Origin: Atopobiaceae bacterium
GTDB taxonomy: Bacteria > Actinomycetota > Coriobacteriia > Coriobacteriales > Atopobiaceae
Direction of reading: 5' to 3'
NCBI GenBank assembly: GCA_022655215.1
Contig: JALCUE010000002.1
Span: 550,386 to 614,385 of the forward strand
Length of the DNA: 64,000 nt
Shown here: piece by piece, positions 60,498 to 64,000 of the stretch
How the letters are laid out: every line of letters starts with the position of its first letter
Numbering within the stretch: the first letter of the stretch is position 1
Position numbers and translations under genes: made by a program
The notes under the pieces: model-generated
Told to the model about the DNA's origin: nothing
Seen by the model: the letters and a program-made list of their open reading frames with translations, nothing else
Databases searched by the model: none

Positions 60498-63209
60498 CTA
60501 CGCGTTGAAGCGCAGGATGCCGTCCCACGGGAAGTCGTAGTAGGCCTTGATGTTGATCTCGCGGCCCGTCTGGTCCCCCGGGGTGCCGCCGGTGGCACCG
60601 CCCCACTCGTTGCCGCTCGCCTGTGCGAGCTGGGTCGGGCTGATCATCGCGGCGGTGTGGGACCACTCGCTCAGGAGGATGTCGCCCGTGCGCAGGTCGC
60701 TCGAGTCGAAGTTCGTGATCCATGTCCAGCCGCGTCGCGTGAGGTTGGAGCGCATGTCGCCGGTATAGGAGGCGTTGCCGGTGTCGAACCCTGCCTTCCG
60801 CAGACAGGTGATGACGAGACTCGAGCAGTCGTAGTCACCATACTCGCCCCAGCGATAGACCTGATCGTAGCCATGGGAGTTGTCGTTCGCATAGGACGCC
60901 ATGTAGTAGGCGAACAGGTCGAGCGCATCGTCGAGGCCGGGTGCGGCGCTGGTGGCCATGTGCCAGCACTGGGCTCTCGAGTCGTTCGCGGTGTAGACCT
61001 GGACGTTAGCACCGTTGGACGAGCTCCCGTTCGAGACGTCGAGGACCTTGCCGGAGTTCTTGTTCGTGAAGACGATGCCGTTCTTCCCAAGCGAGGCGAC
61101 CCACAGCTGGGCGTCGGTGCCGTTGTAGTTGTACTGCCAGACGTTGGCGCCGTTCGCGGTTGAGCCGCCTTCGACGTCGAGGTACCTGCCGGAACGTCCG
61201 CTTCTCAGGGTGTAGGTGCCGTCACTCGTGCGTTCGACGTACCAGATCTGCGCGCTCGATCCGTTGGCTTGCCAGGTCTGGACGTTTGCGCCGTTGCCAC
61301 GATCGCCCGCGGAGACGTCCAGGACCATCGACGTGGAGTCGCTCACCGCCGAGCGGACGACGTAATAGCCGGAGTCGATGATGTTCACTCCGTTGAGGAC
61401 CCAGCCCTGGGCCTTCGAGTCGTTCCTGACATACATCTGGACGTTCGTCCCGTTGTCGCAGACGCCGCCGGCGACGTCCGCGACCTTGTCGCCCGAGACG
61501 AGCACGAAACCGCTCCCGAATATGAAGCTGAGCGACCAGCGGGATACGCCCTGCGACTGGATGACGTTGCCGTTCTCGCCGTGGCTCAGGTAGAGCCCGC
61601 TTCCCACGTTCCTGATGGTGTAGAAGCCATCCGTGCCCTTCTCGATGAGCCAGCGCTGCGCGCTCGTTCCATTCGAGGAATACGTCTGGACGTTGCCGCC
61701 ACCTGAGAAGGACCCTCCGCTCACGTCAAGCACCTGCTTGCCACCCAGCGCACTGCCTATGGTGTAATAACCGTCGTCGACGGCCGGGGTGTAATCGGAG
61801 AGTGACCAGAGGCTGCCGTCGCTGCCGTCCACGCGACCGGTGGTGAGGCTCGAGCCGGAGACGGTGAGGGCGAGCCTCAGGGACTTGGAGACGAGCTGCA
61901 TCTTCCCATCGATGATGGTGAGGTAGAAGAGCTGGTCGGCGTCGCCCGTCTTGCTCGCCTGCATGGTCAGCGAGGAACCGGGGACGACGTCACCCGAGGC
62001 CACGGTGAGGGACTTGCCGGTGAGGATGTTCTGGACGCGGTAGCATCCGCCCTCGGAGGTGAGGCGCCATCCCTGGGCGATGGTCCCATTGGAGTCGTAG
62101 GTCTGGGCGATGGCGCCGTCTGCGGTCGAGCCGCCGCTCACGTCCAGGACCTTGTTGGTCTTGCCGTTGGTGATGACCTTGTATCCTGCGTCCATCGACC
62201 CCGAGGTACTGGTGCCGGTATCGCTCTTGGCGAGGGTGTCACCCGTTGCCCAGAGGTAGAACTTCTGCGAGCCGGTGTCGTTGCTGCGGTAGACCTGGAT
62301 GTTCGTGCCATCGGTCTTGCCGCCGGCTGCGATGTCGAGCGAGAACATGCTGTCGAGGTAGCTCACGAACCGCGCGAGCATGGAGTCCTTGTCGACCCAG
62401 TAGACGAACCACTTCTGGGCGTTCGATCCGTTGCCGTCATACTGCCAGACGTTGCGGCCGTTCTCGGCCTTGCCACCGCTGACGTCGAGGTACTTGCCGC
62501 TGCCGACGTTCTGGATGGTCGCGATGCCGTTCACGACCACGATCTTCCACTTCTGGGCATCGGTGCCGTTGGATGAGTAGAGCTGGACGTTCCCGCCGGA
62601 GGCCTTCGAGCCCGACGCGACGTCGACGGTGCCGCGACCTCCGTTGGAGGTCTGTATGACGTAGTAATAGGTACCGTCGGCGAGGCTCTCGTCGCCTGCC
62701 TGGGTGGAGGTTGACTGGGACGTGGCGGCCTTCTCGGTCGTGGAGGCCTGCTTGCCGGAGGACGTGGCCTCCTCGTCGGTGGTCTTGTCAGACGTGGAGG
62801 CCTGCTCGTCGCCCTTGTCGGTGGCGGTGCCGGTCGAGCTCGTCGAGCCCTTGTCGGTCGACTCGTCGTCTGTGGTGGGGGTCGTGGGGTCGGTCGGCTT
62901 GGTGCCTGCCGCATCGCCCGCTTCGGTCGAGCCGGAGGCATCCGAGGAACCCGCGTCGCCGGTGGGGGGCGTGGTGGCGCCCGCATCGGTCGAGCCGGTC
63001 GAGGGGATGGTGGGCGTGACGGCGTCCTGGGCCTTGCCGGATGTGGCATCGGCGGTCTTGTCGGTCGACGTGATCTGCTGGGTCACCGCGGTTGCGGTCT
63101 CCTGCTCGGTGGAGGCCGCGGCGGCGAAGGCCGGTGTCGGGGCGAGCGCGACCGCGGTCGCGAATGCGAGAGTGGCGACGAGGGTCGCGAGTCTGGACTT
63201 GGTTCCCAT
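60498..63209 (-). CDS. secreted RICIN-repeat protein with C-terminal NlpC/P60-like peptidase
   Basis: A 903-residue exported protein. A signal peptide (about 1-30, AFAAA cleavage region) is followed by a 145-residue Ser/Thr/Asp/Pro-rich linker, then about 560 residues of ricin-type beta-trefoil lectin repeats, recognisable by recurring LDVSGGSTADGA-like and NAQKW, SAQRW, SAQIW and DAQLW (QxW) motifs. The C-terminal 135 residues form a cell-wall amidase/endopeptidase domain with Cys795 in YDCSSLV and His851 in SHTAAM, similar to phage Amidase_5 lysin domains. It probably cuts peptidoglycan or digests glycan-coated cells after lectin binding. The start follows AAGGGGAA; the promoter may be the extended -10 at 63255-63263. 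Confidence 0.88.
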   Translation of the reverse strand: MGTKSRLATLVATLAFATAVALAPTPAFAAAASTEQETATAVTQQITSTDKTADATSGKAQDAVTPTIPSTGSTDAGATTPPTGDAGSSDASGSTEAGDAAGTKPTDPTTPTTDDESTDKGSTSSTGTATDKGDEQASTSDKTTDEEATSSGKQASTTEKAATSQSTSTQAGDESLADGTYYYVIQTSNGGRGTVDVASGSKASGGNVQLYSSNGTDAQKWKIVVVNGIATIQNVGSGKYLDVSGGKAENGRNVWQYDGNGSNAQKWFVYWVDKDSMLARFVSYLDSMFSLDIAAGGKTDGTNIQVYRSNDTGSQKFYLWATGDTLAKSDTGTSTSGSMDAGYKVITNGKTNKVLDVSGGSTADGAIAQTYDSNGTIAQGWRLTSEGGCYRVQNILTGKSLTVASGDVVPGSSLTMQASKTGDADQLFYLTIIDGKMQLVSKSLRLALTVSGSSLTTGRVDGSDGSLWSLSDYTPAVDDGYYTIGSALGGKQVLDVSGGSFSGGGNVQTYSSNGTSAQRWLIEKGTDGFYTIRNVGSGLYLSHGENGNVIQSQGVSRWSLSFIFGSGFVLVSGDKVADVAGGVCDNGTNVQMYVRNDSKAQGWVLNGVNIIDSGYYVVRSAVSDSTSMVLDVSAGDRGNGANVQTWQANGSSAQIWYVERTSDGTYTLRSGRSGRYLDVEGGSTANGANVWQYNYNGTDAQLWVASLGKNGIVFTNKNSGKVLDVSNGSSSNGANVQVYTANDSRAQCWHMATSAAPGLDDALDLFAYYMASYANDNSHGYDQVYRWGEYGDYDCSSLVITCLRKAGFDTGNASYTGDMRSNLTRRGWTWITNFDSSDLRTGDILLSEWSHTAAMISPTQLAQASGNEWGGATGGTPGDQTGREINIKAYYDFPWDGILRFNA

Positions 63210-63254
63210 GTAATTCCCCTTGCGGAGCGACGTGCAACAGAATCAACGTTGCAT

Positions 63255-63263
63255 ATGATAGCA
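63255..63263 (-). promoter_or_regulatory. candidate extended -10 (TGcTATCAT) for the RICIN protein gene
   Basis: Read on the minus strand, TGCTATCAT matches the TGn extended -10 pattern, 46 bases upstream of the start codon at 63209. No strong -35 was seen. Confidence 0.35.
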
Positions 63264-63427
63264 CTCGGTTTCTCATACCTTCCCATGCAGCATAGGGGCC
63301 ATGATGATGGGCATGGGACGCTCTGGGAAGCCAACATGTTGTGCCGTCGGACCATCCGTCGGGACTGGCGGGGGGACCATATGGGATACCATGTGTGCCA
63401 GACATGTCTCACGAGAGGAAACAGCCG

Positions 63428-64000
63428 ATGAGCGACACCATGCGCGGCGTCTACACCAATCTGACGAGGATCCGTCGCCAGGTCTTCCGCGAGGTGGCGC
63501 GGCTCGCCTATTCGACCGATGACGGCGACTACGCCTGGGTCGACGAGCTCCCCTACCAGATCATCCCGGGTGATGTCGCCACCTATCGCGAGAGCGTCTT
63601 CCTCGAGAGGGCCATCGTGGGCGAGAGGGTCCGTCTTGCGATGGGCCTGCCGCTCCAGGGCGTGGACAAGCCCAACAAGCTCTCCGACGGCATCGCGGAG
63701 GCGGCCAAGCCCGAGACGTACTACCAGCCGCCTCTCGTGAACGTCATCAAGTTCGCGTGCAACGCCTGCGAGGAGAAGGCCTACGTGGTCTCCGACCAGT
63801 GTCAGGGCTGTCTCGCACACCCCTGTCGCGAGAGCTGCCCCAAGGGGGCCATCGAGTTCATCGACAAGAAGGCGCACATCCACTCCGCCGAGTGCATCAA
63901 GTGCGGCAAATGCGCGAGCGTGTGCCCCTACGGCGCCATCATAAAGAAGGAACGTCCCTGCGCGGCGGCCTGTGGCATGCATGCCATCGGCTCCGACTCC
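63428..64000 (+). CDS. [FeFe] hydrogenase, group B-like, 5' part
   Basis: The first 191 codons of a gene cut by the right edge. After a 110-residue N-terminal region (TRIRRQVFREVARLAYS, IVGERVRLAMGLPLQG) come ferredoxin-like cysteine sets: CNACEEKAY, CQGCLAHPCRESCPKGAI and CIKCGKCASVCPYGAI, then RPCAAACGMHAIGSDS. This arrangement, including CQGCLAHPC, is what I know from the monomeric group B [FeFe] hydrogenases of anaerobes, where the H-cluster domain follows. RPCAAACG is probably the start of that domain. It would make or take up hydrogen with ferredoxin. The ATG follows AGAGGAAA. The catalytic part is outside the window. Confidence 0.82.
   Translation, partial: MSDTMRGVYTNLTRIRRQVFREVARLAYSTDDGDYAWVDELPYQIIPGDVATYRESVFLERAIVGERVRLAMGLPLQGVDKPNKLSDGIAEAAKPETYYQPPLVNVIKFACNACEEKAYVVSDQCQGCLAHPCRESCPKGAIEFIDKKAHIHSAECIKCGKCASVCPYGAIIKKERPCAAACGMHAIGSDS

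Noticed and set aside
1-64000. CRISPR array, insertion sequence, prophage or attachment site
   Set aside because: No regularly spaced repeats, transposase, integrase or phage structural genes were seen. The single tRNA gene is not followed by a repeated 3' end.

Overview
This window is a dense, GC-rich stretch of bacterial chromosome with very short gaps, many 1 to 17 base gene overlaps and AGGAGG-type ribosome binding sites. The gene content points to an anaerobic, fermentative actinobacterium of the class Coriobacteriia, possibly an Olsenella/Atopobium/Collinsella relative. The relevant genes are phosphoketolase, a bacterial PTH2, a giant acyl-CoA dehydratase activase fusion, a group B-like [FeFe] hydrogenase and UPF0210. 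No insertion sequence, prophage, rRNA or CRISPR array was seen. The genus is an inference.

Layout. 1-5.7 kb: the end of a heterodimeric ABC exporter, murB, a membrane-anchored class A beta-lactamase-like protein and a UPF0210 protein. 5.7-6.3 kb: an AT-rich non-coding leader. 6.3-15.1 kb: an L-arabinose operon made of a Tat-type lipoprotein binding protein, permease, ATPase, permease, araA, an FGGY kinase and araD, with hairpins in three intercistronic gaps. A convergent LacI-type regulator follows at 15.2-16.2 kb. A second long leader precedes phosphoketolase (16.9-19.4 kb), which splits the xylulose-5-phosphate that the arabinose genes would supply. Three 15-bp palindromes of the same design (6-bp arms, 3-bp centre) lie in these two leaders.

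19.6-24.8 kb: a TetR-type regulator overlapping a 1515-residue 2-hydroxyacyl-CoA dehydratase activase/reductase fusion. 24.9-33.8 kb: peptidase T, a PH-domain-like membrane protein, a class II aldolase, a HAD phosphatase overlapping PTH2, metG-rsmA-tatD and comF. 33.8-35.9 kb: a strong promoter and a structured non-coding RNA candidate between comF and an orphan binding lipoprotein followed by the hibernation factor hpf (raiA). 35.9-43.6 kb: DegV, a dehydrogenase with a His/Cys-rich tail, a NYN-LOTUS protein, a HEAT-like protein, an NAD-dependent isocitrate dehydrogenase, a SurA-like membrane protein and a DUF523 (TudS-type)-purine nucleoside phosphorylase fusion. tRNA-Thr(CGT) lies at 43.65 kb.

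43.8-51.8 kb: a HAD phosphatase, two EamA transporters, threonine aldolase, ilvE, hisS and a radical SAM protein. 52-63.2 kb: an envelope cluster holding a coiled-coil glucosaminidase, an acyltransferase with two tandem SGNH domains (the second apparently dead), a CmpB-like membrane protein, a ChbG/YdjC deacetylase, a polyprenyl-phosphate-type GT2, an ankyrin protein, an RluA-type pseudouridine synthase and a large RICIN-repeat cell-wall peptidase. The window ends inside an [FeFe] hydrogenase gene.

The items most worth following up are the DUF523-PNP fusion, the comF-hpf RNA, the shared palindromes of the pentose genes, the tandem SGNH acyltransferase and the His/Cys-tailed dehydrogenase.
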